Source: Stratiformator vulcanicus (lineage in GTDB: Bacteria; Planctomycetota; Planctomycetia; Planctomycetales; Planctomycetaceae). Taken from it: a stretch of DNA of 64,000 nt. Position numbers and translations under genes: made by a program. Below, piece by piece: positions 53,936 through 63,935 of the stretch (its first letter is position 1; each line of letters opens with the position of its first letter). Location: the NCBI RefSeq assembly GCF_007744515.1, contig NZ_CP036268.1, positions 1,291,482-1,355,481 of the forward strand, in the 5' to 3' direction. The notes under the pieces were generated by a model that saw only the letters and a list, made by a program, of their open reading frames with translations, was not told where the DNA came from and did not search any database.

Positions 53936-54355
53936 ATGTCTCGGAACAAACCCCAGTTTGAAAGTCGTTTTCGGAACGAAAACCCTGCTGCAAGGCAGGC
54001 AGCGGAGACAACGCAGTTCACACCGTCATTCGATTCGCCGCATCGCCGTGGTGCGGCGCGTCCGGGTGAGGGTTCGATTTCGGATCGTCAGTGGAAGGCG
54101 ATTGCTCCGCTGTTGCCGGCCGAGCCCGCGCGGGGTCGGCATCGCACGACCGATGTCAGGTCGGTTGTGGAAGCGATTCATTATCGCTGGCAGACGGGCT
54201 GTCCGTGGCGGCAATTGCCGCAGAAATTTCCGCCGTGGCCGACCGTCTACACGTACTTTCGCGCGTGGTTGCGTGACGGCACGTTACGCAGTTTGCGGGA
54301 GGTACTCAAACCGCCCCGGCCATCGGAAATATCGGACCCGAACCGCGCCGCGTGA
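53936..54355 (+). pseudogene. transposase remnant (DUF4096, IS5-type N-terminus)
   Basis: The 139-residue frame holds the DUF4096 helix-turn-helix part: [48 protein letters not shown], ending with the [18 protein letters not shown] part. The DDE catalytic half that normally follows is missing, as the next gene on the other strand begins 43 nt later. It therefore looks like a broken insertion sequence; a domesticated stand-alone DNA-binding protein is a weaker option. I could not see flanking inverted ends. Confidence 0.75.
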
Positions 54356-54397
54356 TAGCGTGTCTTCGGCGGCTTGCCTTCGGATCTGCGGTCGGCT

Positions 54398-55462
54398 TCA
54401 CAACTCGGCCGGCCGCAGATCTTTCTTGTACTTGTCACCAAAGCCGGAATTGTTCGGGTCGTAGTCGCCGACGATCGTGGCGTTTGCTCCATCCTGCGGA
54501 ATCTGCTTTTCTTGCCCCAGTGCCCACAAAATTCCGTTGAGGGCCAGTTTCCGCATCGACTCCTGCTTGAAGTCGAACGGGTGACCTAACGTTGTGAAGA
54601 ATACGCGTCCCGATCCGTCACCGGCTGAATTGTAGGTCTTCGTCCAAACCACCGGCTGCTCAGAAGGGTAACGGGCTTCGCGACCTTCGGCGGCATGTTT
54701 CGATCGCAAGGAACGGCCTTCCACAAGCGGATCGCTGTCTCCGGCGAGCGTGTCGCCACCGCCGGATACATGATAAAGCCACGAATACGCGTTGAAGGGC
54801 TTCACCCCCCGCAGTATCGGATGCATCGACTTGGCGGCCACCGGCTCGACCGCTGTCAGCGGTTCTTTGCCGTCGCCGAAGTGGCCGTGATGCGTAATCC
54901 ACTGTTGGCCGATCAGTTCTCGCATTTTCGGGCCATTCCACGCCCGATGCTGGCTGCTTTCATCGCGGAACCGGAAAGCGTGCGTGGCCGTTCGAAAACC
55001 GACGATCGGTTTTTGCGAATCGACGTACTTCAGAAAATGGCGAAATTGGTCGTGTGGCAGATCACGGAATCGCGTGAACAAGACCAGCAAATCCGCCTGC
55101 TCCAGAATTTCCATCCCAGGGATCGATTCGACGTTCGTCGGGTTGATAGTGCCATCGGGGGCGAGGGCGTAAAGGACTTCGACCCGAACTCCGTAGTCAC
55201 GCTTGAGGATGCGTGCCAGCATCGGCATCGACTCTTCCGACCGGTACTCTTCGTCCCCCGTCAAGAATACGATCAGCGGCGCGTCATTCGACGAAGGATC
55301 AACCACCGGCGTTCGCGCTGCCTCGACTGGCGATTTCGCATTTGACTCGACGTTGGATGCACTCTCGCCTGCTTCGTTCGTCTGAGCCCCAGCCGAAGCC
55401 AGCGCCACCGTCAGAACAACCGCAACAATCGCAACAATGCTGAGGAGATCGACTCGTCGCAT
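54398..55462 (-). CDS. secreted ThuA-like protein
   Basis: The ATG at 55462 (with a second at 55468 two codons upstream) starts a signal ([27 protein letters not shown]). The mature part holds the ThuA fold (glutamine amidotransferase-like): [57 protein letters not shown] and [10 protein letters not shown], then [25 protein letters not shown]. ThuA relatives are linked to trehalose or sugar use and are common in planctomycetes. Substrate unknown. It is divergent from the kinase gene. Confidence 0.85.
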   Translation of the reverse strand: MRRVDLLSIVAIVAVVLTVALASAGAQTNEAGESASNVESNAKSPVEAARTPVVDPSSNDAPLIVFLTGDEEYRSEESMPMLARILKRDYGVRVEVLYALAPDGTINPTNVESIPGMEILEQADLLVLFTRFRDLPHDQFRHFLKYVDSQKPIVGFRTATHAFRFRDESSQHRAWNGPKMRELIGQQWITHHGHFGDGKEPLTAVEPVAAKSMHPILRGVKPFNAYSWLYHVSGGGDTLAGDSDPLVEGRSLRSKHAAEGREARYPSEQPVVWTKTYNSAGDGSGRVFFTTLGHPFDFKQESMRKLALNGILWALGQEKQIPQDGANATIVGDYDPNNSGFGDKYKKDLRPAEL

Positions 55463-55877
55463 GAGCATTCCGAATATCTGCAAACCGACACTGCGTCGAT
55501 TCAAGGGTCAACGGCGGGATTCAAATTTCTGAGCTTTGCTCGGACGCGGGATTGTATCGCACCGACAAAGGCGGCGAGGGCGATCGCGTTATGGCCGCAA
55601 CCGCTTCACCACAGTCGCGCCGCCACAGTCGCCAGTTCGCAACGATGTGACCGAGCGATCAAAAGAATCGTCGCAAAAGTGCGATTCATTGCAACCCCTG
55701 TCGCCGGGGATATCCACGATTGTCGTAGGGGTTGTAACGGCTGAACTTGAAGCATCGGTCGATGCGCCATGTTGATTTTTTGACGCGTCCCCGGGCGTGA
55801 CCTACGTTTCGGCAGCCTTGGTTCCGGATATCTCGTCCGATCGCTGCTCGAGTCATCTCCTTTCGCCCACAGACGCG
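55463..55877. other. 415-base divergent region upstream of histidine kinase
   Basis: No gene supported. Its main feature is an 11-bp inverted repeat (55689-55699 and 55727-55737, 10 of 11 pairs, 27-nt spacer), about 140 nt before the kinase start, so possibly a regulator site. Confidence 0.5.
55689..55737. promoter_or_regulatory. inverted repeat between ThuA and histidine kinase
   Basis: TTGCAACCCCT and AGGGGTTGTAA flank a 27-nt loop. The arms match at 10 of 11 positions. It could be a regulatory site or hairpin; distance to the kinase start is 140 nt. Confidence 0.4.
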
Positions 55878-57368
55878 ATGAAATCCAGTCATTCCACAAT
55901 CTGGACGACCTGTCTCATCGCCTCCGGTGTCGTTGCCGCGTTCTGCGGCGCCCTGGCTTACGCGGTCGCCGGTCCGGCTACCGCATTGATCGATCCCAAT
56001 CTCCTCATATATGTCCACGTTGCGATCGCGTGTGTCGGGCCGGTCCTCGTCGGTCTGTTGACGGGGCGGGCCTTTCACGCCGCCATGAAGCGAGCGACCG
56101 CCATCGTCCGTAGAGCGGAACTTCGTCCAGAATTTGCGAACTCAGCCGGTCCCTTCACTCCGATTCTGGCCGAGATGATTCCGCGACTTGAAAGCGCCGA
56201 GCAGCACTCCTCCGATTCAGACCGCAAGCGGGCCGAATTGGAGGCGCGAAGACACATCGAACAACGGAAATTTGCACAGCTTTCCGCCTCACTCGACTGC
56301 ATTCCCGACGCGGTCGTGCTTTGCGATGCGGCCGATCGCATCGTCTTCAGTAACCGAGCCGCATCAACTCTGTGGTGCGACGGAAACAGTTGCGTCAGCG
56401 ACCTGTCCGCTCTCCCCGAATTGGCCAAACTGATTCAAGAAACGCGGTCCCGGACTGAAGCCACTAATCGCCGGGCGGCTGAATTTACCGTCGGGACAGG
56501 CGAATCGGCCCGGGCCTTCCGCGCCATCGCGACCAGCATCGCCAACGATGACCAACCCGCGATCGCCGTCGTCCTGAAAGACGTCCGCGAGGAACGGCAG
56601 GAAAAGGAGAGGCACGTCCAATTCATCTCCTCAGTCTGCCACGAGCTGAAAACTCCGATGGCAAGTATTCGAGCCTACACCGAACTGCTGATCGACGATG
56701 ACGTCGAGACGGAACAGGAGCGGAAAGAGACCTACGGCTTCATCGAGTCCCAGGTCGACCGGCTGACCCGGATGGTCAACAACATGCTAAATTTCGCCCG
56801 AGTCGAAACGGGAGTCATTAAGGTCCAGCGGGAAGACCTCGAACTTAATGACGTACTAACCAAGGCCGGTAAGGTCGTCAGCCAACTCGCCGAAGAAAAG
56901 AATCAAACATTCGTTAGTGAATTAAGCGACCTCTACCTGGCGGCTCACCTCGATAAAGAACTCTTCGGTCAAGGTGTCATCAATCTGCTATCGAACGCCG
57001 TGAAGTACACGCCCGCGGGGGGAGAAGTTCGACTGCGCAGTCGCTTGGAAGATGACTGCATCGTCGTCGAAGTTTCCGACAACGGCCTCGGCATCCCTGA
57101 GGAATCGTTGCCCAAACTCTTTGACCGCTTCTATCGCGTTCCCGGTAATAATTCTGCCGCTAAAGGGACCGGCCTCGGGCTGGCACTTGTGAAACATATC
57201 GTGACCGAACTTCACAACGGGACGATCGACGTCACATCAGAGGTCGGGAAAGGTACGACGTTCCGCCTGACTTTACCGTTCGGCCATCGTTCGAAACGCT
57301 CCGGACGTAGTTCATCGCGCAGTGTGAGCACGACTGAACCAGAATCGGCCTCCACCACCTCCGAATGA
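55878..57368 (+). CDS. membrane histidine kinase with PAS-like domain
   Basis: The ATG at 55878 starts a 496-residue protein with two N-terminal membrane segments (about 9-33 and 42-63), a helical linker, a PAS-like domain (about 130-240: LDCIPDAVVLCDAADRIVFSN), an HisKA part with His255 in CHELKTPMASIRAY, and an HATPase_c with N box (NLLSNAVKYTP), G1 (DNGLGIP) and G2 (GTGLGLALVK) motifs. The kinase is complete. The C-terminal Ser/Thr-rich tail is low complexity. The single-domain receiver gene follows after 33 nt, so it is the probable partner. Confidence 0.93.
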   Translation: MKSSHSTIWTTCLIASGVVAAFCGALAYAVAGPATALIDPNLLIYVHVAIACVGPVLVGLLTGRAFHAAMKRATAIVRRAELRPEFANSAGPFTPILAEMIPRLESAEQHSSDSDRKRAELEARRHIEQRKFAQLSASLDCIPDAVVLCDAADRIVFSNRAASTLWCDGNSCVSDLSALPELAKLIQETRSRTEATNRRAAEFTVGTGESARAFRAIATSIANDDQPAIAVVLKDVREERQEKERHVQFISSVCHELKTPMASIRAYTELLIDDDVETEQERKETYGFIESQVDRLTRMVNNMLNFARVETGVIKVQREDLELNDVLTKAGKVVSQLAEEKNQTFVSELSDLYLAAHLDKELFGQGVINLLSNAVKYTPAGGEVRLRSRLEDDCIVVEVSDNGLGIPEESLPKLFDRFYRVPGNNSAAKGTGLGLALVKHIVTELHNGTIDVTSEVGKGTTFRLTLPFGHRSKRSGRSSSRSVSTTEPESASTTSE

Positions 57369-57401
57369 TCTTAATTCATCGATCAACAAGGGAGTGATCC
57401 C

Positions 57402-57788
57402 ATGACTATCAAAGTTTCTATTTGCGATGACGAGCCGCATATCACCCGTGCGGTTGCGATGAAGCTATCGAAGGCCGGATTTAATGTCGAATCATATTCG
57501 GACGCCGAAGACCTGTGGTCGAAATTTACCGAATTCAAACCGCAACTCGTGGTGACCGACTATCAAATGCCCCGGATGGATGGTCTTTCACTGATTCGCA
57601 ACCTTCGGGCACACCCGGAAGGCCAAGATGTGCCGGTCGTTTTATTGACGGCGAAGGGCTTCGAACTCGAACAGAGCGAATTAAATCTGATGGGCGGGAC
57701 GATCCGACTGTGCCCGAAGCCGTTTAGCCCCCGTGAACTCCTCGCAGTCTGTAAAGAACTCTGCGCCGATGCGTCGATCGAAGCCTGA
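57402..57788 (+). CDS. single-domain response regulator (receiver)
   Basis: The 128-residue receiver has the acidic pair Asp9/Asp10, phospho-acceptor Asp53 (VVTDYQMP), and Lys106 in CPKPF. It has no output domain, so it must act by protein contact, like CheY or a phosphorelay intermediate. It follows the kinase by 33 nt and precedes the GGDEF gene by 11 nt, so it could link the kinase to c-di-GMP formation or to the pilus motor. RBS AGGGAG lies 6-8 nt before the start. Confidence 0.93.
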   Translation: MTIKVSICDDEPHITRAVAMKLSKAGFNVESYSDAEDLWSKFTEFKPQLVVTDYQMPRMDGLSLIRNLRAHPEGQDVPVVLLTAKGFELEQSELNLMGGTIRLCPKPFSPRELLAVCKELCADASIEA

Positions 57789-57799
57789 AGTCCATTCCT

Positions 57800-59344
57800 A
57801 TGACAGTCTCCGATTCTCACTATCAAGACGGGTCGCTGCTGCTGTTCACCGGTCTGGCCTCGGTCCTCGTGATCGCGGCCGTCCTCTTAGGGACGCAGCT
57901 CGGCTGGACCCCCGGCGCGGCCACCGTCTGCATGTTGGCGACCCCCGTGGCGGTCGCGGCTGCTAACCGGCCGCATCGGCACGCACTAATTGCCGCGCTC
58001 ATTGCGTCGGTGGGCGTCTGTGTCGAAGCGGCTCTCTCAACAGCGCCTGATAGCGGCACGCCAACATGGTATTTGCCGCTTGCCGGAAGCGTCATGCTGA
58101 CCGGAATGGCGTTCTTCGTAGGCCGTGCCCGTGATCAGGCCGTTCAAGAGATCGTGCGGGTGCGGTCAATGAACGCGACCTATCTTGAGGACCTCGTTGA
58201 AATTGAACGCGGCATTCGCACGCTGCAGGGGCCGGAAATCGCAGCGGTCGAGCAGTTTAAAGACGGCCCGCAATCGGGCCGGCGAGATGACGATGTCGTC
58301 AACTATGCGATGCTGCTGTTAAGTCTGCAGGACGTCGGACGTCGCGTGTCAACGCACGTCCGGCTCGATACGCTCATCCCTACAATCATTACTACGACTC
58401 GGGCAACTCTGCGCTGCCGGGCCGCTTCAATTTATTTATACGACGAATCCGATCGCTCACTTCGCAACGTCTTCGAACCCCGTTACCGCGACCGACATCT
58501 TTACGTGCCAAAGGTTGATTCCGGAGCCGGGAAGTGGGTCTTGGACAACCGCCGTCCACTCACGCCTGAAGAAGCCGCGACCGACACAGAGCTGGCGAAG
58601 CAACTGGGTAATGAACGCCTGCCCGACGGCATCGCTCCATTAAGTGTCGGCGGGACCTTGCTCGGTCTTTTAATCGTTGAAGGTTGCGAGCGGAACACGC
58701 CGATGTTCCGCAAATTACTTCATATCATCGCCAGTTTTGCAGCGCTCGCCCTCAAGAACGCGCAATTGTTTGAGCGAATCGAAGAATCAGCGCGCCACGA
58801 CCCGTTGACCGGAATTCTGAATCGAGGCGCAATTGAAATCGCTCTCGTCGATCTCGTCGAACAGTCACGACGAACGGCGCGACCGTTTGGAATCATCCTC
58901 GCTGACATCGATCATTTCAAAAAGTTTAATGACACATACGGCCATCAGGCTGGTGATCATGTGCTGATTGAGGTCGGCCGTGTATGGAAGGAAGTCGCCG
59001 GGCCGGATTGTCATGTCGGCCGATTCGGCGGCGAGGAATTCATCGCCCTCATTCCCGATTCCGACACCGACCAGACGGAACAATTAGCGGAAGATTTAAG
59101 ACTGACGATTGGCGATCACGTTATTCGGCACGAAACCGACATCTTGCAGGTGACGGCTAGTTTCGGGGTTACCTCGTTCAACCCGGGAAATCAGCCGGCA
59201 GGGCCTGCGATCCGCGACCTGATCGGCCGCTCAGACCGTGCCCTGTATCGGGCGAAGGATCGCGGCCGGAACTGCGTCGAAGTCGCACGCGAGCTGGATT
59301 CTTCCAAGAACCGAACCAGCAACGAGCAGGAGGGCCGGAAATGA
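57800..59344 (+). CDS. GAF-GGDEF diguanylate cyclase with membrane N-terminus
   Basis: The 514-residue protein has three or four membrane segments (about 12-110), a GAF domain (about 178-325, ATLRCRAASIYLYDESDRSL) and a GGDEF domain (about 335-500) with LTGILNRGAIE, ADIDHFKKFNDTYGHQAGD and the active GGEEF (410-414). It should make c-di-GMP. The inhibitory RxxD site is missing (GPDC in the position), so product feedback is likely weak. Start is 11 nt after the receiver gene; the stop overlaps the STAS gene start (ATGA). Together they appear to be one signalling unit. Confidence 0.93.
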   Translation: MTVSDSHYQDGSLLLFTGLASVLVIAAVLLGTQLGWTPGAATVCMLATPVAVAAANRPHRHALIAALIASVGVCVEAALSTAPDSGTPTWYLPLAGSVMLTGMAFFVGRARDQAVQEIVRVRSMNATYLEDLVEIERGIRTLQGPEIAAVEQFKDGPQSGRRDDDVVNYAMLLLSLQDVGRRVSTHVRLDTLIPTIITTTRATLRCRAASIYLYDESDRSLRNVFEPRYRDRHLYVPKVDSGAGKWVLDNRRPLTPEEAATDTELAKQLGNERLPDGIAPLSVGGTLLGLLIVEGCERNTPMFRKLLHIIASFAALALKNAQLFERIEESARHDPLTGILNRGAIEIALVDLVEQSRRTARPFGIILADIDHFKKFNDTYGHQAGDHVLIEVGRVWKEVAGPDCHVGRFGGEEFIALIPDSDTDQTEQLAEDLRLTIGDHVIRHETDILQVTASFGVTSFNPGNQPAGPAIRDLIGRSDRALYRAKDRGRNCVEVARELDSSKNRTSNEQEGRK

Positions 59345-59676
59345 GTCTGACCAGTGAACTGTTCGGCGACGTTCTCGTCGCACACACACCCGACGAATTA
59401 AATGAAGACACATCCGGCCCGTTTCACGCCGAATTGATCGACGCGGCCGACCGAGGACGGAAGAAATTCGTTCTACAAATGGACCGCACCGAGGCGTATG
59501 ACAGCGCCGGTCTGACGGCTCTATTGGATTTACAAGACGAAGTTCGTGAAGCCGGTGCCATTCTCAAGATCAGCGGCCTCGATGAACCCGGCAACACCAT
59601 CTTCAAGCTGACCCGACTTGATCGCCGCTTCGATATCTTCGACTCCGTAATTGATGCCGTTCAAAGTTTTCGCTGA
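59341..59676 (+). CDS. STAS-domain anti-sigma-antagonist-like protein
   Basis: The 111-residue protein has a STAS core with EAYDSAGLTALLDLQDEVREAGAILKISGL, in which Ser55 following Asp54 is the phosphorylation site of SpoIIAA-type proteins. STAS domains relay signals by phosphorylation in partner switching. It overlaps the cyclase gene by 4 nt (ATGA), so it is coupled with it, and lies 112 nt before the PilB-like ATPase. No anti-sigma kinase is found in the window. Function in pilus control is an inference from position. Confidence 0.85.
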   Translation: MSLTSELFGDVLVAHTPDELNEDTSGPFHAELIDAADRGRKKFVLQMDRTEAYDSAGLTALLDLQDEVREAGAILKISGLDEPGNTIFKLTRLDRRFDIFDSVIDAVQSFR

Positions 59677-59788
59677 CGAGAAGAAGCCGAAGGATGAGCA
59701 AGACGAGGCCGGACCAACACGGATTGTCCTTCCTGCCGAATACGACCACAGAGTTTTCCCCGACTCAACTTAAAAACAACATTTCATA

Positions 59789-61540
59789 ATGTCACTTCTG
59801 TCTGCAAAACCTCGACTGGGCGATCAGTTGATCGACCGCGGCTTCCTGACTCAGGAAGAGCTCGAAGCCGCGCTCTCGGAGCAGTCGGCTTCGAACGGAT
59901 CGAAGCTGCTCGGCGAAGTCCTGGTTCAGCAGGAATATATTTCCGAAGAGCAATTGCTGGAAGTCCTCTCCGAGGACATCGGCGTGCCGTTCGTGCGGCT
60001 CGACAACCGAATGTTCGACCCGAAGATCTTCGGGCTGATCCCGAGAGAATTCGTCGAAAAACATACGGTTCTGCCGCTGTTCAAGGTGCGGGATACGTTG
60101 ACCGTCGCGGTGCCCGAGCCGTCCGACGTGTTCTTAATCGATCAGATCAAGTCGACGGCAAGATGTGAGGTGCAGGTCGTTGCAGCCACGGCGAAAGAGA
60201 TTCGCCGGATGGTGCAGACCTATATGCCGAACACACAAGTGTTCGTCATTGATGACATCATCGACGATGCCCGCGGCGACGCCGTCGAACTCATTCAGGA
60301 GCAAATCGACGATATTGCCGCCGACGCGGATATCGCCGGCCAAAGCCCGATCATTCGGCTCGTCAACTACATTGTCTATAATGCCGTGCGGCAAGGCGCG
60401 AGCGATATTCATATCGAGCCGAACGATCGGCAGCTCCGCGTCCGTTACCGTGTCGACGGCGCCCTGCATCAAGCGTTGGAGCCGCCGGTTCACCTCGCCC
60501 CGGCTGTGGCGAGCCGCATTAAGATTATGGCCGGGCTCGATATCAGCGAGCGTCGGCTTCCGCAGGACGGCCGCGTCCACGTGATGATGGACGGGCGGAC
60601 GCTCGACTTGCGTGTCAGTATCCTGCCGATGCCCGCAGGCGAGAAAGTCGTCATCCGGATTCTTGATAACTCGAGCATCCGAGTCGCACTTGCCGAATTG
60701 GGCTTCAGCTCAGAAGTATTGGAAAGTCTTGAACAGCAAATCACCCGGCCAAACGGAATTGCGCTCGTTACCGGACCAACGGGCAGTGGTAAGAGTACCA
60801 CGCTCTACGCGGTCTTAAATGAAATCGCATCGCCGGAACAAAACGTGTGTACGGTCGAGGACCCGGTGGAGTACCGGCTCGATACCGTCAATCAGTTTCA
60901 AGCGAATGAACGCATCGGCCTGACGTTCCCTACAATCTTAAGAAGTCTCTTACGACAGGATCCCGACATCTTGATGGTCGGTGAGATCCGTGATGAAGAG
61001 ACCGCTCGTGTCGCCGTGCAAGCGGCGATGACCGGCCACCTCGTTCTCAGTACGTTACATACGAACGACGCCGTCGGAACCGTTTCCCGTTTAATTGATA
61101 TGGGGATTGAAGGTTATCTCGTCGCTGCCTCGCTCAACATGGTGCTCGCTCAGCGACTTTGCCGACGAGTCTGTCCGAAGTGCCGGATGGAGTATAAGCC
61201 CGAAAAGCACATGCGAAACGCCGTTGATGCAATGGGTTTCGAAATCGAGAAGTTCTACAAGGGGCGTGGGTGCAAAAAATGCCGACAAACTGGTTACTCA
61301 GGACGAATCGCGATTCATGAGTTGCTGGTCGTCGATGAGGGGCTCGCCGATCTCATTTCGGACAATCCGTCGATTCACACGCTGCGTGAGTACGTGCGGG
61401 ACAGTGGCATGGTCCCCCTTCGCTACGACGGCTTTCGCAAAGTTCGTGAAGGCATCACGACGGTCGAGCAAATTCTTAAGGTGACCAGCGAAGGCTGGAC
61501 GCCTCGCAAGCCGTCCATTGCGAATCCGGCCGGGGAGTGA
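59789..61540 (+). CDS. pilB: type IV pilus/type II secretion ATPase (PilB/GspE-like)
   Basis: The 583-residue ATPase drives pilus or pseudopilus assembly. The N-terminal domain (about 1-150, [21 protein letters not shown]) is the GspE/PilB N-domain. Then come Walker [10 protein letters not shown] (329-337), an Asp-box (VEDPVEY), Walker B ([16 protein letters not shown]) and a His-box ([11 protein letters not shown]). The Zn-binding CxxC pairs (CPKC and CKKC, about 465-500) are complete. Length is that of PilB (about 570). The pilT gene follows 4 nt after the stop (start at 61545), so they are one operon with pilC. Confidence 0.93.
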   Translation: MSLLSAKPRLGDQLIDRGFLTQEELEAALSEQSASNGSKLLGEVLVQQEYISEEQLLEVLSEDIGVPFVRLDNRMFDPKIFGLIPREFVEKHTVLPLFKVRDTLTVAVPEPSDVFLIDQIKSTARCEVQVVAATAKEIRRMVQTYMPNTQVFVIDDIIDDARGDAVELIQEQIDDIAADADIAGQSPIIRLVNYIVYNAVRQGASDIHIEPNDRQLRVRYRVDGALHQALEPPVHLAPAVASRIKIMAGLDISERRLPQDGRVHVMMDGRTLDLRVSILPMPAGEKVVIRILDNSSIRVALAELGFSSEVLESLEQQITRPNGIALVTGPTGSGKSTTLYAVLNEIASPEQNVCTVEDPVEYRLDTVNQFQANERIGLTFPTILRSLLRQDPDILMVGEIRDEETARVAVQAAMTGHLVLSTLHTNDAVGTVSRLIDMGIEGYLVAASLNMVLAQRLCRRVCPKCRMEYKPEKHMRNAVDAMGFEIEKFYKGRGCKKCRQTGYSGRIAIHELLVVDEGLADLISDNPSIHTLREYVRDSGMVPLRYDGFRKVREGITTVEQILKVTSEGWTPRKPSIANPAGE

Positions 61541-61544
61541 AGCA

Positions 61545-62633
61545 ATGCAGGAAAAGTTGAACACCATTTTAAATGCGGCAGTGGAAGCAGGGGCATCTGA
61601 CGTCTTACTGGCGAGCGGTGTGCCGCCGATCTTTCGAGTTTCGGGCACGTTACGTCATTCGGAGTTCCCGCGGCTCGACGAGTCTACAGTCGGCGAGTTG
61701 TGTCGGTCCGCGCTTACCTCCGAGCAGCAGCGACAACTCGAAGAACATCGGGATGTCGACTTCGGATATGAAATTGAAGGCGGAGGCCGTTTTCGTTTCA
61801 ACGTCCACTATCAACGGCGATCGTTAGCGGCGGCGGCCCGACTCATCGCAGACCGTGTGCCCGCGCTCGCCGACCTCAATCTGCCGCCGGTTATTAATGA
61901 ATTGACGCTTCTGAAGAGCGGTCTTCTGCTGGTCTGTGGCGCGACCGGCAGCGGGAAGAGCACCACATTAGCGGCAATGATCGCGCAGATGAATGAGCGC
62001 GATCAACGTCACATTATTACGTTGGAAGACCCGATCGAATTTGTGTTCGAACACGAGAAATCGATTATTGAGCAGCGTCAGATCGGTATCGATTGTCCCA
62101 GCTTTGCGTCGGGCCTGCGGCACGTGTTGCGGCAAGACCCCGACGTTATTCTCGTCGGTGAACTGCGTGACGCCGACACAATTCGAACCGCGTTGCAAGC
62201 GGCAGAAACCGGGCACCTCGTCCTTGCCACATTGCACGCTTCATCGGCGACCGGTGCGATCGATCGCGTCATCGAAGTGTTTGGCTCCGATGAACAAGCT
62301 CAGGTCCGGTCTCACCTCGCGGAGAGCTTAAGTGCGGTGATCGCACAGCAACTGCTGCCCGACGCCGCCGGTACGGGTCGGGTGGCAGCCCAAGAAATCC
62401 TCATTGCGAACCGTCCCATTCGGACGAGTATTCGCGAGAATACGCCCCATCTCATCCCCGGCATGATCGCGACGAGTCGTAAAGATGGGATGCAAACGAT
62501 GGAGCAGTCGTTGAAAGAACTGCTCTTAAATGGACGTATCCGGCCGGAGGCTGCCGGGGATACCCCGCCTTTAAAGCCCGGCGATGAAATTGAGACCGGT
62601 CGTCGTGCATCTGCAACCGCCGGCTTACTGTGA
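61545..62633 (+). CDS. pilT: twitching-motility ATPase (PilT)
   Basis: PilT powers pilus retraction. The Met at 61545 is preferred: GGGGAG lies at 61531-61536 and the frame then follows PilB by 4 nt. The 362-residue length is typical. Motifs: [17 protein letters not shown] (Walker A), EDPIEFVFEHEKSIIEQRQIG, RQDPDVILVGELRD (Walker B) and GHLVLATLHASSATGAIDRVIEVF. The AIRNLIRE-like C-terminus is replaced by a shorter tail with ELLLNGRI. Strong match overall. Confidence 0.95.
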   Translation: MQEKLNTILNAAVEAGASDVLLASGVPPIFRVSGTLRHSEFPRLDESTVGELCRSALTSEQQRQLEEHRDVDFGYEIEGGGRFRFNVHYQRRSLAAAARLIADRVPALADLNLPPVINELTLLKSGLLLVCGATGSGKSTTLAAMIAQMNERDQRHIITLEDPIEFVFEHEKSIIEQRQIGIDCPSFASGLRHVLRQDPDVILVGELRDADTIRTALQAAETGHLVLATLHASSATGAIDRVIEVFGSDEQAQVRSHLAESLSAVIAQQLLPDAAGTGRVAAQEILIANRPIRTSIRENTPHLIPGMIATSRKDGMQTMEQSLKELLLNGRIRPEAAGDTPPLKPGDEIETGRRASATAGLL

Positions 62634-62647
62634 GTGTCAGAAAAAAA

Positions 62648-62672
62648 GCATCACTTAACTATATCGTGATGT
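62648..62672 (-). terminator. possible minus-strand terminator-like hairpin
   Basis: GCATCAC and GTGATGT form a 6-7 bp stem; on the minus strand it is followed by seven T. But no minus-strand gene ends here, so it may have another use in the pilT-pilC gap. Confidence 0.3.
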
Positions 62673-62732
62673 GATAGTCGACCTGAAATAGGCTCCCCTA
62701 AACTACTCTTCAGAGATTCGCGGATCAGTACA

Positions 62733-63935
62733 ATGCAATTTGCTTACCAGGCACGCGATGTCTCCGGCCGGCTCAGCAACGGCACGATTGTCGCGGACGA
62801 TATTCGAGAAGCAGCCGCGAAGATTAAGGCGGATGGCCTCTATTTGCTCGACGTGAAAGAGGCGAAAGAGAGCCTGCTTGATCTTTCGCTGTTGGGGAAG
62901 CGTATTTCGAGAGCCGAGGTGATTTATTTTACCGGGCAACTCTCGATCATGGTCGACTCCGGAGTGCCCGTTGCCGAGGCGCTGGCTTCGCTGGCAGAGC
63001 AGCACGAGAACAGGGCATTCGCTCGAAAGCTGGAAGAAGTCGCCCAAGCCGTCGAGAGTGGTGAAGACCTATCAGCAGCGCTACGCAAGTATCCGAAGCT
63101 CTTTAACAGCACATATACGAATCTGGTGAAGGCGAGTGAGGCGAGCGGGACGCTAGCCCCCATGCTCGACCGGATTGCCGACACACTCCGTTCGTCGCTT
63201 GAGACGAAGCAGAAGGTGCTCGGGGCGATGCTATATCCGGCGGCGATGCTCATCACGTGTATCGGCTCTGCCATATTTTTGCTTACGTATGTGTTTCCTA
63301 AACTGACCCCGATGTTCCGCAGCCGAGCCCTCGATCTGCCTTCGCCCACCTGGGTGATGATGATGGTGTCCGATGCGCTCATTCAATACTGGTACGCATT
63401 CGTCGCGGCCGCAGTGTTGCTTATTGGGTTATTTATCTATTCTCGGATGCAGCAATGGGGGCGGAAAGCGATTGATTGGTGTTTCTTAAATGTGCCCATC
63501 ATCGGCCCGATGCTGCGAAAAGTGATCATCGGGCGCACCCTTCGCACGCTGTCAACGACCGTCAACGGCGGGGTTCCCATGCTCGACGCTCTTAAGTTGT
63601 GTTCCGGGGTCGCTGGAAATTACTGGTACGAGCAAATCTGGGACGACGTGGCCGAACAGGTGACCGGCGGCAAGCAGATTCATCAGGCCTTGCGGGGACG
63701 TCCGCTGATCCCGGCCACCGTCACTCAGATGATTGCGTCGGGGGAATCAACCGGGAAGTTGGGCGCGGTGCTGGAGAAAGTGGCCAACTATTACGACCGA
63801 GAGGTATCACAGGCCATTAAGACGGCGACGAGCTTGATCGAGCCAGCGATGGTTTTCGTGATGGGAGGCGTCATCGGCTCCATCGCACTGGCCATGCTGT
63901 TGCCGATCTTTAAACTCAGCGGCAACGTCGGTTAA
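62733..63935 (+). CDS. pilC: type IV pilus inner-membrane protein (PilC/GspF-like)
   Basis: PilC/GspF is the platform protein that couples the motor ATPases to the pilus. The 400-residue length is right. It has two GspF domains, each ending in hydrophobic segments: ISRAEVIYFTGQLSIMVDSGVPVAEAL, then a first membrane segment (LGAMLYPAAMLITCIGSAIFLLTYVFP), and the second repeat IGRTLRTLSTTVNGGVPMLDALKLCSG, with a final membrane segment (MVFVMGGVIGSIALAMLLPIFKL). It ends the operon as far as the window shows; 65 bases remain after its stop without a visible gene. Confidence 0.94.
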   Translation: MQFAYQARDVSGRLSNGTIVADDIREAAAKIKADGLYLLDVKEAKESLLDLSLLGKRISRAEVIYFTGQLSIMVDSGVPVAEALASLAEQHENRAFARKLEEVAQAVESGEDLSAALRKYPKLFNSTYTNLVKASEASGTLAPMLDRIADTLRSSLETKQKVLGAMLYPAAMLITCIGSAIFLLTYVFPKLTPMFRSRALDLPSPTWVMMMVSDALIQYWYAFVAAAVLLIGLFIYSRMQQWGRKAIDWCFLNVPIIGPMLRKVIIGRTLRTLSTTVNGGVPMLDALKLCSGVAGNYWYEQIWDDVAEQVTGGKQIHQALRGRPLIPATVTQMIASGESTGKLGAVLEKVANYYDREVSQAIKTATSLIEPAMVFVMGGVIGSIALAMLLPIFKLSGNVG

